Position numbers and translations under genes: made by a program
Part shown: piece by piece, positions 25,380 through 34,811 of the stretch
Numbering within the stretch: the stretch's first letter is position 1
How the letters are laid out: the number at the start of each line of letters is the position of its first letter
The notes under the pieces: generated by a model
What the model saw: only the letters and a program-made list of their open reading frames with translations
What the model was told of the DNA's origin: nothing
Database searches by the model: none
From: an uncultured Collinsella sp.
GTDB lineage: Bacteria > Actinomycetota > Coriobacteriia > Coriobacteriales > Coriobacteriaceae
Direction of reading: 5' to 3'
DNA length: 47,324 nt
Assembly: GCA_900540945.1 (NCBI GenBank)
Contig: UQHQ01000011.1
Location: 1-47,324 of the forward strand

Positions 25380-25796
25380 CTACAAATCGGTTCCCGCGCC
25401 CAGCAGCTTGCGCATGACTTGCTCGGGGTTGACCGAGCCGTCGCGCGGGGCCAGGGCGGTGATCTTCTTCTGCATCTTGTACTCGTGTAGCTCGTCCTCG
25501 AGCTGGCGCACGCGAGCGCGGAGCTTTTCGTTCTCGCGCTCGCGCTCCTCGGCACGCTCCTTCATATCAAGGATGCGCACCACGCCGGCAAGGTTGATGC
25601 CCTCGTCGGTCAGCTGGTTGATGAGCTCCAGGCGCTCGATATCGGCACGCGAGTACAGACGCGTGTTGCCACCCGAGCGCTGGGGGTTCACCAGGCCCTT
25701 GGACTCGTAGACGCGCAGAGTCTGCGGATGCATGCCGGTCAGCTCGGCCGCCACGCTGATCATGTACAGCGGTTTGTTCCTATTGTCCTCGGCCAT
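25380..25796 (-). CDS. hspR: MerR-family heat-shock repressor HspR
   Basis: A 138-residue repressor of chaperone genes in actinobacteria. The N-terminal MerR helix-turn-helix (about 10-80) shows the HspR pattern YMISVAAELTGMHPQTLRVY and the wing GNTRLYSRADIERLELINQL. A coiled-coil (about 82-112, ERAEERERENEKLRARVRQL) mediates pairing and possibly DnaK binding. It is the last gene of dnaK-grpE-dnaJ-hspR, the standard actinobacterial order. The 27-bp element shared by dnaK and clpB is the expected target. Confidence 0.93.
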   Translation of the reverse strand: MAEDNRNKPLYMISVAAELTGMHPQTLRVYESKGLVNPQRSGGNTRLYSRADIERLELINQLTDEGINLAGVVRILDMKERAEERERENEKLRARVRQLEDELHEYKMQKKITALAPRDGSVNPEQVMRKLLGAGTDL

Positions 25797-25868
25797 GCTA
25801 CCTGACCCCTTTCCGTCTCGTTATCGTCCATCATAAGCCCGCGGGCGTGGTCGTGCGCCGCGACCGCC

Positions 25869-26834
25869 CTAGTACGTCGCCTTGTAACGATTGACCTTCT
25901 CGCGATAGTCGCGCGTGTCGGCCTCGCGCAGCTTGGTCATGGCATCGCGCTCGTCATCAGACAGGTTCGTGGGAACCTGCACCTTGATCTCGACGAGCAG
26001 CGCGCCCGTACGGCCACGGTGCTTAACGTCGGGCGCGCCCATCTCCTTAAAGCGGAACTTCTTGCCCGTCTGGGTACCCGCGGGCACCTTCAGACGAACC
26101 GTCGCACCGCCGGGCGTCGGCACGTCCACCGTGCAGCCGAGCGCCGCCTCATAGACCGAGACCGGTACCTCCATGGTCACGTCGGCACCTTTACGCTTAA
26201 ACAGCGGGTGCTCCTCCACGTGCGTGGTCACGACCAGGTCGCCGCGCTCGCCGCCGGCAACGCCATACTCGCCGCGACGCTTGTAGCGCAGTTTGCCGCC
26301 GTCGACCGCACCCGCGGGCACCGAGACCGTAATGGTCTGTTGCTCGCCTGTCGAGGGAATGCGGTAGGTGACCTTGTGCGTCACGCCGCGAAACGCGTCC
26401 TCGGCCGTCACATCGACGGTCAGCGACAGGTCGCCGCCCTTGCGAGCGCGGCTGCGACCCGCACCCGCACCGGCAGCGCCCGCAGCCCCGGCGAAGCCCG
26501 AGCCCCAATCGCTGCCCCAGGCGCCGTTGCCGCTAAAGATGCTGTCGAAGATATCGCCCCAGCCGCTGGCGCCCGCGCCGGCACCGTAGCCGCCGCCATA
26601 CGCGCCGCCCGCGCCCGGCATGCCGCCAAACATGAGCATCTGGTCGTACTCTTTGCGTTTCTTCTCGTCCGAAAGCGTCTCGTAGGCCTCGCTGATCTCC
26701 TTAAACTTGGCCTCGTCGCCGCCGGCATCGGGGTGATATTTTTGCGCGAGCTTGCGAAACGCGCTCTTGATCTCTTTGTCGGAGGCGCTCTTGGATACGC
26801 CCAGGATGTCATAGAAGGTTTTGCCTGCAGCCAT
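25869..26834 (-). CDS. dnaJ: DnaJ-type co-chaperone lacking the zinc-finger domain
   Basis: A 321-residue type II (CbpA-like) Hsp40. The J domain (1-70) has the HPD tripeptide at 34-36 (QKYHPDAGG). A Gly/Ala-rich linker (GGAYGGGYGAGAGASGWG) leads directly to the two C-terminal substrate-binding domains (from about 125), with no CxxCxGxG zinc repeats in between. It sits where a type I DnaJ often occurs in the dnaK operon. It is separated from grpE by about 110 bases holding two hairpins, and followed after 72 bases by hspR. It would stimulate the ATPase of DnaK and hand over clients. Confidence 0.93.
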   Translation of the reverse strand: MAAGKTFYDILGVSKSASDKEIKSAFRKLAQKYHPDAGGDEAKFKEISEAYETLSDEKKRKEYDQMLMFGGMPGAGGAYGGGYGAGAGASGWGDIFDSIFSGNGAWGSDWGSGFAGAAGAAGAGAGRSRARKGGDLSLTVDVTAEDAFRGVTHKVTYRIPSTGEQQTITVSVPAGAVDGGKLRYKRRGEYGVAGGERGDLVVTTHVEEHPLFKRKGADVTMEVPVSVYEAALGCTVDVPTPGGATVRLKVPAGTQTGKKFRFKEMGAPDVKHRGRTGALLVEIKVQVPTNLSDDERDAMTKLREADTRDYREKVNRYKATY

Positions 26835-26856
26835 CGTAGCTCCTCTCCTGTTACAT

Positions 26857-26878
26857 CCGCCGTCCCTGCGGACGGCGG
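26857..26878. other. Short GC hairpin before dnaJ
   Basis: CCGCCGTCC and GGACGGCGG form a 9-bp stem with a 4-base loop, just upstream of the dnaJ ribosome site (GGAGAGGAG). It could protect a processed dnaJ-hspR message or modulate translation. No T run follows. Confidence 0.5.
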
Positions 26879-26906
26879 CTCATGCTGTCACATGGCACTT
26901 GGCCAG

Positions 26907-26938
26907 AAAGGGCCCCGGGTGTTGCCCCGGGGCCCTTC
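26907..26938 (-). terminator. Intra-operon terminator between grpE and dnaJ
   Basis: On the minus strand AAGGGCCCCGGG pairs fully with CCCGGGGCCCTT around a 6-base loop, followed by TTTC. It begins only a few bases after the grpE stop and would limit read-through into dnaJ-hspR. Confidence 0.7.
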
Positions 26939-26942
26939 TCAA

Positions 26943-27785
26943 TTACTCCTCGGTGCTCTCGGCCGTATCGGCCGTAGCATCCTCGGGCGCCGCTTCGGGC
27001 TCCGGTGCGGGGCGCTTCTCGCCACCGTAGGTCACCGTCACCATCGCGGAACGCAGAATGCGATCCGCCATGCGGTAGCCCTTCTGGTACACGTCGTTGA
27101 CGGTCTCGTCGTACTGCGATGCGTCCTCGACGCGACCCACAGCCTGGTGCTCGAGCGGATCGAACGCCTCACCCTTGGGATCGATGGGCTCAACGCCCTC
27201 GTGCGCAAACACATCGAGCAGCTTGGCATGTACCGCGTCAACGCCATCGACGAACTGCTTAAAGTCGTCGGAAAGCTCTTGGCTGCGAGCATGGTCGATC
27301 GCGCGCTCGATATCGTCGATCACCGGCAACAGCGCGGTGACGAGCTTCTCGGTCGCGCGCTCGCGCTCGGCGATGCGCTCGTTGGCGGTGCGGCGACGGA
27401 AGTTCTCCCAGTCGGCCTGCAGACGAGCGGTGCGCTCGGTAGCGTCCTTCGCCTTGTCCTCGGCGGCCTTCTGAGCCTCTGCCGCAGCATCGAGCTCATT
27501 GCGCACGTCGGCAAGCTCCTTTTGGGCCTGCTCGAACTTGAGCTTAAAGTCGTTGTCGGCGGCTTCCTCACCGGCGCGGATAGCGGCTTCCACCATCTCG
27601 TCCTCGGTCATCGTCGCCTCCTTGTTGGAATCCTCTACCTGGTTCTCGGCAGCCTCGGCGGCCGGGGCCTCATTGACCTCGGTATCGTCTGCGGCCTCTA
27701 CGGGAATCTTCACGTCCTTCTCCTCAGAGTCAACGGGGGCGGCGCCGGCGGCAGCCGCCTCCGTGCGAGCTTTACGGGCGGACAT
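26943..27785 (-). CDS. grpE: Nucleotide exchange factor GrpE
   Basis: A 280-residue DnaK partner that releases ADP. The first 85 or so residues are an acidic, Ala/Glu-rich extension, longer than in most GrpE proteins. The long dimerisation coiled coil then runs about 85-150 (FRRRTANERIAERERATEKL), followed by the beta domain with the GrpE signature region (GVEPIDPKGEAFDPLEHQAV, then VYQKGYRMADRILRSAMVTV). The tail is acidic. It starts 2 bases after the dnaK stop, so translation is coupled. Confidence 0.95.
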   Translation of the reverse strand: MSARKARTEAAAAGAAPVDSEEKDVKIPVEAADDTEVNEAPAAEAAENQVEDSNKEATMTEDEMVEAAIRAGEEAADNDFKLKFEQAQKELADVRNELDAAAEAQKAAEDKAKDATERTARLQADWENFRRRTANERIAERERATEKLVTALLPVIDDIERAIDHARSQELSDDFKQFVDGVDAVHAKLLDVFAHEGVEPIDPKGEAFDPLEHQAVGRVEDASQYDETVNDVYQKGYRMADRILRSAMVTVTYGGEKRPAPEPEAAPEDATADTAESTEE

Positions 27786-27787
27786 GA

Positions 27788-29680
<1,893 letters not shown>

Positions 29681-29781
29681 TAGAAATTCCCTCTCTCTTT
29701 TGCGTTCGCGCCGCCTCGACGATCTGTCGCGCGGTGTTTCGGCTTGTCTTTCAGGATGTAGTGTATCCCCTTATGGGCCGG

Positions 29782-29816
29782 AATATACAAAATCTAAGTC
29801 AATTCATATAAGATTT
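29782..29816 (-). promoter_or_regulatory. dnaK promoter with HspR-type operator
   Basis: The plus strand at 29790-29816 reads AAATCTAAGTC, five bases, ATATAAGATTT, identical in both blocks to the clpB element. A TATATT -10 on the minus strand lies at 29782-29787, about 100 bases before the dnaK start. Binding here would block the -35/spacer region. Confidence 0.75.
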
Positions 29817-29954
29817 CTTATTGCTGAGAGTTTAGGTTCACAAATGCGCAGGTAGACGCACTGATTGAGTTCTCGGCAAATCTATCGAGATCTATGTAGA
29901 GATGGCTGAGGTTTGGGCCCGAGGCCGCATGGGGTGGCTTGAGGCGACCCCGGG

Positions 29955-30000
29955 GGAAAGCGCGACCCGTTTCACGGCTAAATAACGGGATGCGCTTTCC
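29955..30000. repeat. Imperfect 16-bp inverted repeat upstream of dnaK
   Basis: GGAAAGCGCGACCCGT pairs with ACGGGATGCGCTTTCC with two mismatches, around a 14-base centre. Apart from this and the dnaK promoter, the 544-base gap 29681-30224 shows no gene or RNA that I can recognise. Confidence 0.6.
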
Positions 30001-30224
30001 AAAAGCTCGCTCAATAGCTCAATATTTCAAGTCACCTTTAGCTAACATTTGCGCAGCTCAACGGCCCCACCTGCACGTTTTTTAGTAAACCTTGGCATAC
30101 TCGGCGAACGGTATGAAGATGCCGGCCAGAGGGTATTGCAAACGGTCGCTCCCGTGGTATGTTTTTGCCCGAATCAAACCGGCGCGCATCGTCTGTAGCG
30201 TCGGTCAACAGAGAGGAAACTACC

Positions 30225-30410
30225 ATGGCTCATCCCGTAATTGATGCCGACGAGTGCATCGCTTGTGGCGTTTGCGTCGACACCTGCCCCGCTGGCGTTC
30301 TGGAGCTCCAGGACGTCGCCACCGTCGCTGACGAGGACTCCTGCGTCGCCTGTGGCGCTTGCCAGGACGCTTGCCCCGCTGGCGCGATCACCGAGATCGT
30401 CGAGGAGTAA
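30225..30410 (+). CDS. Two-[4Fe-4S] bacterial ferredoxin
   Basis: A 61-residue clostridial-type ferredoxin for low-potential electron transfer. It has the two cluster motifs CIACGVCVDTCP and CVACGACQDACP, each with four cysteines, symmetric about the middle, and an acidic surface. ATG 30225 follows GAGAGG seven bases upstream. It is monocistronic, with a strong terminator 30 bases after the stop. In an anaerobe it would serve pyruvate oxidoreductase, hydrogenase or similar enzymes. Confidence 0.95.
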   Translation: MAHPVIDADECIACGVCVDTCPAGVLELQDVATVADEDSCVACGACQDACPAGAITEIVEE

Positions 30411-30442
30411 CAACTCCCCACTTGCACACCCAAAAGTACACC

Positions 30443-30493
30443 GTGCACAAAAAGGAGGCCTCCGCATCGCCGCGGAGGCCTCCTTTTTGTGCA
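30443..30493. terminator. Strong bidirectional terminator after the ferredoxin gene
   Basis: GTGCACAAAAAGGAGG and its complement form a stem of more than 20 bp with A and T runs built in on either side, so it can stop transcription from both strands. Confidence 0.88.
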
Positions 30494-30543
30494 TTCGTGG
30501 GCAGCTAATTTGGCACCGCCGTTGGTTGAACTCGCGCCAGCGA

Positions 30544-30641
30544 AAACGCCCCATTTGAGGCAAGGTGGCCTGAAAGAGGAGGGAAGCGTACTTTGGTACG
30601 CGACCGACGATTGAAGGCCAGATTGTCCAAATGGGGCGTTT
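30544..30641. repeat. 98-bp intergenic palindrome (AAACGCCCC family)
   Basis: AAACGCCCCATTTG and CAAATGGGGCGTTT are perfect outer arms. Inside, GGCCT/AGGCC and GCGTAC/GTACGC continue an imperfect long hairpin. It lies between the ferredoxin terminator and the 3' end of the niaR gene (minus), so it is not needed to end the ferredoxin message. Confidence 0.8.
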
Positions 30642-30651
30642 GCAGCGTCGG

Positions 30652-31197
30652 CTAAGAGAAATCGTCTTCGTAGGGCATCAGGTCTGCTAGGTAGCCTTTC
30701 TCCTTAAGCATCGCCTCGATCTCGTCGAGGGTCTGCTCATCCTCTGCCGCAATGCGATGGAAGTGGTAGCCGCTCGTCACCGTCAGCAGCGGGAAGCTCT
30801 TGCCGCTGGCAATGCCCTCAAGATAGCGCTCGATATCGCGACGGTTGCGAATGTCCAGATCGGCTGTGATCTTGCCATACACGCGATGGTTGACGATTAC
30901 ATTGAGCACGGCACCACCCGCGTCGACGATGCTCGTGAGCTCGTCACCTGCCTGCTCCACGCCATGGTGCACCTTGACCAGGCGCGTGGGCACAGCGGGG
31001 CTGCTGGGGGCCTCCTGCAGCACATAACCACGGTTGGTCGCCACGATATCGTGCCCGTCGGCGCGCAGCAGAGCGATGTCTTGCACGACAATCTGGCGGC
31101 TCACACCCACCTCGCGGGCAAGTGCGCTACCCGAAACGGGCTCCTTGGCTTCCTCGAGCACGCCCATGATGGCACGGCGACGCTCGCGGGCGTCCAT
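30652..31197 (-). CDS. niaR: NAD biosynthesis repressor NiaR (HTH + 3H domain)
   Basis: A 181-residue regulator. The N-terminal winged helix (about 5-60: RRAIMGVLEEAKEPVSGSAL, then VSRQIVVQDIALLRADGHD) is followed by the 3H domain, named for conserved histidines that bind metal and nicotinate. VKVHHGVEQAGDEL, VIVNHRVYGKI and SGYHFHRI supply them. It ends nadA-nadB-nadC-niaR, and its ATG overlaps the nadC stop as TAATG. NiaR proteins repress NAD synthesis and salvage genes when niacin is available, so this should act on the palindrome at 34561-34604. Confidence 0.93.
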   Translation of the reverse strand: MDARERRRAIMGVLEEAKEPVSGSALAREVGVSRQIVVQDIALLRADGHDIVATNRGYVLQEAPSSPAVPTRLVKVHHGVEQAGDELTSIVDAGGAVLNVIVNHRVYGKITADLDIRNRRDIERYLEGIASGKSFPLLTVTSGYHFHRIAAEDEQTLDEIEAMLKEKGYLADLMPYEDDFS

Positions 31198-32057
31198 TAT
31201 TTACCGTCCAACAGACGCAGGTGCTTGAGCGAGAGGTCGAGAATCGGCGCAGAGTGAGTCAGCGCCCCCGAGCTAATAAAGTCAACGCCCAGGTCGGCGA
31301 GCGCGCGGATATTGCTGGCGTCCACGTTGCCCGAGCACTCGGTCTTGGCGCGGCCGGCGATAAGCTCAATCGCGGCAGCCATATCGTCGTGGGTCATGTT
31401 GTCGAACATGATGATGTCGGCGCCGGCCTCCACAGCCTCGCGCACCATGTCCAAGTTCTCGCACTCGATCTCGACCGTCGTGGTAAACGATGCATGGGCG
31501 CGCGCCATCTCGATCGCACGCGTCACGCCGCCGGCGGCGTCGATGTGGTTGTCCTTGAGCATGACGGCCGTCGACAGGTTGTAACGGTGATTGCTGCCGC
31601 CGCCGATCTCGACCGCGGCCTTCTCGAAGACGCGCATGCCCGGCGTGGTCTTGCGTGTATCGACGAGCACGGTCTTGGTACCCTCGAGCACCGCGGCCAT
31701 CCGGTGTGTATAGGTAGCGATACCGCTCATGCGCTGTAGGTAGTTGAGCGCCACGCGCTCGCCCGAAAGCAGCACGCGTGCATCGCCGCGCACCTGCCCC
31801 ACGTGGTCGCCGGTGTGAACCTCGTCACCGTCGGTAACATCAAACAGCACCGAGCTCTGCGAATCCAGCAGCTCAAAGGTGCGAGCGAACACATCCAGGC
31901 CGGCGATGATGCCATCGGCTTTGGCGATGAGCTCCACCGTAGCGGGACGCGCCGTGGGGCACACGCTCGCCGTGCTCACGTCCTCAAACGTAATGTCCTC
32001 GCGCAGAGCCTGCAGAATCAGATCATCGACGACGAGCTTCATGGTAATGGGATTCAT
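31197..32057 (-). CDS. nadC: Nicotinate-nucleotide diphosphorylase (carboxylating)
   Basis: A 286-residue quinolinate phosphoribosyltransferase, converting quinolinate and PRPP to nicotinate mononucleotide. Motifs are SGIATYTHRM, DTRKTTPGMRVFEKAAVEIG with the PRPP-binding Arg/Lys, HRYNLSTAVMLKDNHI, and ECENLDMVREAVEAGADIIM. The length is normal. It begins 3 bases after the nadB stop, with its ribosome site (GGAG) overlapping the nadB end, and overlaps niaR by one base, so the operon is translationally coupled. Confidence 0.96.
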   Translation of the reverse strand: MNPITMKLVVDDLILQALREDITFEDVSTASVCPTARPATVELIAKADGIIAGLDVFARTFELLDSQSSVLFDVTDGDEVHTGDHVGQVRGDARVLLSGERVALNYLQRMSGIATYTHRMAAVLEGTKTVLVDTRKTTPGMRVFEKAAVEIGGGSNHRYNLSTAVMLKDNHIDAAGGVTRAIEMARAHASFTTTVEIECENLDMVREAVEAGADIIMFDNMTHDDMAAAIELIAGRAKTECSGNVDASNIRALADLGVDFISSGALTHSAPILDLSLKHLRLLDGK

Positions 32058-32060
32058 GGT

Positions 32061-33437
32061 CTACTCCTCCACGGCCTGCGTGCCGGCGGCACGGGCCAAA
32101 TCATCGATTGCCAGGGTGTCGGCGCTCAGGGCGCGATGACGGCCATCGAGCGCGGGATCGCCCGCCTGCTCCACGGCCAGCGACTCGCCGGTGCGCATGT
32201 ACCACGCAGCGCGACGACCCCAGACCAGCGCCTCGAGCAGGCTGTTTGATGCAAGGCGGTTCTTACCGTGAACGCCGTTGCAAGCCGTCTCGCCCGCGGC
32301 GTAGAGCTCGGGCATCGAGGTGCGGCCGTCCTTGTCGACCCACACGCCGCCCATAAAGTAGTGCTGCGTGGGCGTAACGGGGATGGGCTCGTCCAAGATG
32401 TCGCGGCCGTCCTCCAGGCAACGTGCGCGAATGTTGGCAAAGTGCCCGGTCACCACATCGCGCTCGACGGGGGCAAAGCTCAGCCACTCGTGCTCGGTGC
32501 CGTCCTGCTTCATCTGCTCGCGAATGGCGGCGGCGACCACATCGCGCGGCTGAAGCTCGTCGGTAAAGCGCTCGCCAGCGGCGTTGAGCAAAATCGCGCC
32601 CTCGCCGCGGCAGCTCTCGCTGATCAGGAAGGTGCGGCCCGGCTGCGGCGAGAACAGCCCCGTGGGGTGAATCTGCACGTAGTCCAGGTGCTCCATCTTA
32701 ATGCCATGCTCCTGAGCAATGTAGCAGGCATCGCCCGTGAGCTGCGGGTAGTTGGTCGAATGGTCGTATACGCCTCCGATACCGCCCGTCGCCCACAGCG
32801 TGTGGCGGGCATGAATCTTAAACGGCTCGCTGGCATGCACGCCCTCGGCGGCGTTTGTCAGCTCGTCGGCGGGACGAACCGAGTTGTCCTCATCCACGGG
32901 AACGGCAACGACGCCGGTGCACACCGTGGCGCCGTCACGCTCGCCCGTCAGGATGTCGGTCATGGCCACGTGCTCCAAAATCTGCACGTTATCCAGCTTG
33001 CGAACGGCTTGGAGCAGCTTGGTCGTGATCTCCTTGCCCGTAATGTCGGCATGGAAGGCAATGCGCGGACGGCTGTGCGCGCCCTCGCGGGTAAAGTCGA
33101 GGCTGCCGTCGGCCTTGCGCTCAAAATCCACGCCCATCGCTAGCAAGTCGTTGATGACCGAGCGGCTCGAGCGAATCATGATGTCGACGCTCTCACGACG
33201 GTTCTCGTAGTGGCCGGCGTGCATGGTGTCCTCAAAGAAGGCATCGTAGTCCGAGCCCTCGGGCAGCACGCAGATTCCGCCCTGCGCGAGCATCGAATCG
33301 CACTCGTCGACAGCGCCCTTGGAGAGCATGATCACTCGCGTGCTTGTCGGCAGATTGAGGGCCGTGTACAGACCCGCCACGCCGCAGCCGGCAATGACAA
33401 CGTCGCATTCCATATCGGGGTATTGTTTGGTTTCCAT
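32061..33437 (-). CDS. nadB: L-aspartate oxidase, short form
   Basis: A 458-residue FAD enzyme making iminoaspartate for quinolinate synthesis. It has the N-terminal FAD site VVIAGCGVAGLYTALNL, MLAQGGICVLPE, the substrate region VQIHPTGLF, SESCRGEGAILLNAAGERF, ELQPRDVVAAAI and HYFMGGVWVDKDGRTS. It stops after the second FAD contact (NRLASNSLLEALVWGRRAA) plus about 50 residues, so the C-terminal helical domain of the 540-residue E. coli enzyme is mostly absent. Short NadB forms are known in anaerobes that may use fumarate as acceptor. ATG 33437 follows GAGAGGA; upstream in-frame sequence belongs to nadA on another frame. Confidence 0.93.
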   Translation of the reverse strand: METKQYPDMECDVVIAGCGVAGLYTALNLPTSTRVIMLSKGAVDECDSMLAQGGICVLPEGSDYDAFFEDTMHAGHYENRRESVDIMIRSSRSVINDLLAMGVDFERKADGSLDFTREGAHSRPRIAFHADITGKEITTKLLQAVRKLDNVQILEHVAMTDILTGERDGATVCTGVVAVPVDEDNSVRPADELTNAAEGVHASEPFKIHARHTLWATGGIGGVYDHSTNYPQLTGDACYIAQEHGIKMEHLDYVQIHPTGLFSPQPGRTFLISESCRGEGAILLNAAGERFTDELQPRDVVAAAIREQMKQDGTEHEWLSFAPVERDVVTGHFANIRARCLEDGRDILDEPIPVTPTQHYFMGGVWVDKDGRTSMPELYAAGETACNGVHGKNRLASNSLLEALVWGRRAAWYMRTGESLAVEQAGDPALDGRHRALSADTLAIDDLARAAGTQAVEE

Positions 33438-33493
33438 AGGAATCCTCTCCCTTGTAATGTTGCATAAGGGACTGCCCCTCATGTCACATTGGC

Positions 33494-34519
33494 TTAGCGC
33501 GCCGCGTACTCGAGCATGCGGTCGAGCGTGAGCTTGGCCTGGTCGGCAGCCTCGTCCGACACGCCGATCTGCACCTCGCCCTCGCCCGTCTCCAGGCATC
33601 GCACGAGCTTTTCGAGCGTGATGAGATCCATGTTGACGCAGGTGGGCTGCACCGCGGGGAAGTAGAACTGTTTGCCGGTGCCCTCGCAGCGGCGCTCGAG
33701 CTCGTAGAGTACGCCGCGGACCGTCACGATGATGAACTCACTCGCGTCCGAATCCTCGGCGTACTTGATGATGCCGGCGGTGGAGCCGATGTAGTCGGCC
33801 TCGGCAAGGACGTCGGCCTTGCACTCGGGGTGCGCCAGCACGAGCGCATCGGGATGCGCCTCCTGCGCGTCGACAATCTGCTCGACGGTGATGATGTGAT
33901 GGCGCGGGCAGTAGCCATTGTTGAGGATGACGTGCTTTTGGGGCACCTGCTCGGCTACGAAGCGGCCCAGGTTTTGATCGGGGATGAACAGGACGTGCTG
34001 CTGCGGCAGCTCGGACACGATCTTGACGGCGTTGGAGCTGGTGACGCACACGTCGCTCCAGCTCTTGATCTCGACCGTCGAGTTGACGTAGCAGACCACG
34101 GCAAGGTCGTCGCCGTACTCGGCGCGCGCCGCATCGACCGTCTCGCGCTTGACCATGTGCGCCATGGGGCAGTCCGCGCCCGGCTCGGGCAGCAGCACGG
34201 TCTTGGTGGGGTTGAGCAGCTTGGCGCTCTCGCCCATAAACTCCACGCCGCACAGCACGATGGTCTGCTGCGGCAGGCTCTTGGCGAGCTTTGCCAGGTA
34301 GAAGCTGTCGCCGACGTAATCGGCAACGGCTTGGACCTCGGGCGCCACATAGTAGTGCGCCAAGATCACCGCGTCACGTTGGGTTTTTAGTTGCTGAATG
34401 GCCTCGACGAGCTCTGCGGGCACCAGTGCCGCGCGCTCCGTTGCCGTCGTTGCCGATGCTAGGCCGGCCGCGATATCGCGCGCAAGCTCCGACGCATCCG
34501 TGTTCGCGCTCTGTGCCAT
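33494..34519 (-). CDS. nadA: Quinolinate synthase A
   Basis: A 341-residue [4Fe-4S] enzyme condensing iminoaspartate with dihydroxyacetone phosphate. It has three pseudo-repeats with VILAHYYVAPEVQAVADYVG and the conserved cysteines Cys90 (LCGVEFMGES), Cys204 (NGYCPRHH) and Cys294 (QPTCVNMD), spaced as in the family. HPECKADVLAEADYIGSTAG is also typical. ATG 34519 lies seven bases from GAGG. It is the first gene of the operon, with the operator-promoter 36-85 bases upstream. Confidence 0.96.
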   Translation of the reverse strand: MAQSANTDASELARDIAAGLASATTATERAALVPAELVEAIQQLKTQRDAVILAHYYVAPEVQAVADYVGDSFYLAKLAKSLPQQTIVLCGVEFMGESAKLLNPTKTVLLPEPGADCPMAHMVKRETVDAARAEYGDDLAVVCYVNSTVEIKSWSDVCVTSSNAVKIVSELPQQHVLFIPDQNLGRFVAEQVPQKHVILNNGYCPRHHIITVEQIVDAQEAHPDALVLAHPECKADVLAEADYIGSTAGIIKYAEDSDASEFIIVTVRGVLYELERRCEGTGKQFYFPAVQPTCVNMDLITLEKLVRCLETGEGEVQIGVSDEAADQAKLTLDRMLEYAAR

Positions 34520-34554
34520 CAAGGCCCCTCTCTTTTGGCGAATCTTGGGGCTTT

Positions 34555-34604
34555 AGTATGACACCTAGGTTTACAGCTGACAAGACAGCTGTAAACCTAG
34601 GTGT
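34555..34604 (-). promoter_or_regulatory. nadA promoter overlapped by a NiaR-type operator
   Basis: A perfect palindrome of 19+19 bases with a 6-base centre fills 34561-34604 (left arm ACACCTAGGTTTACAGCTG, centre ACAAGA). On the minus strand TTGTCA (34578-34583) and CATACT (34555-34560) form a -35/-10 pair with exactly 17 bp between them, so the operator covers the -35 and the whole spacer. The core TTTACAGCTG, with its mirror, recalls NiaR boxes. The operon encodes NiaR itself. Confidence 0.85.
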
Positions 34605-34811
34605 AAAGTTGAAATAAAGATTCAATCATGTGGCAGGTCCATTTTCGAACTGGCAAGCTGAGGATAGCTGAGCTCTCGATGGCGCAGGAGGCATCTTTCG
34701 CCACCGCAATACCGCTTGGCGCGAGTTGCACGCCTTGGGGCGCAAATGGGACACGCCTCCGCGGGCGGCGCGCACCCAATGTGGCAAAATCGAACTACTA
34801 AGGGGGCTCGA

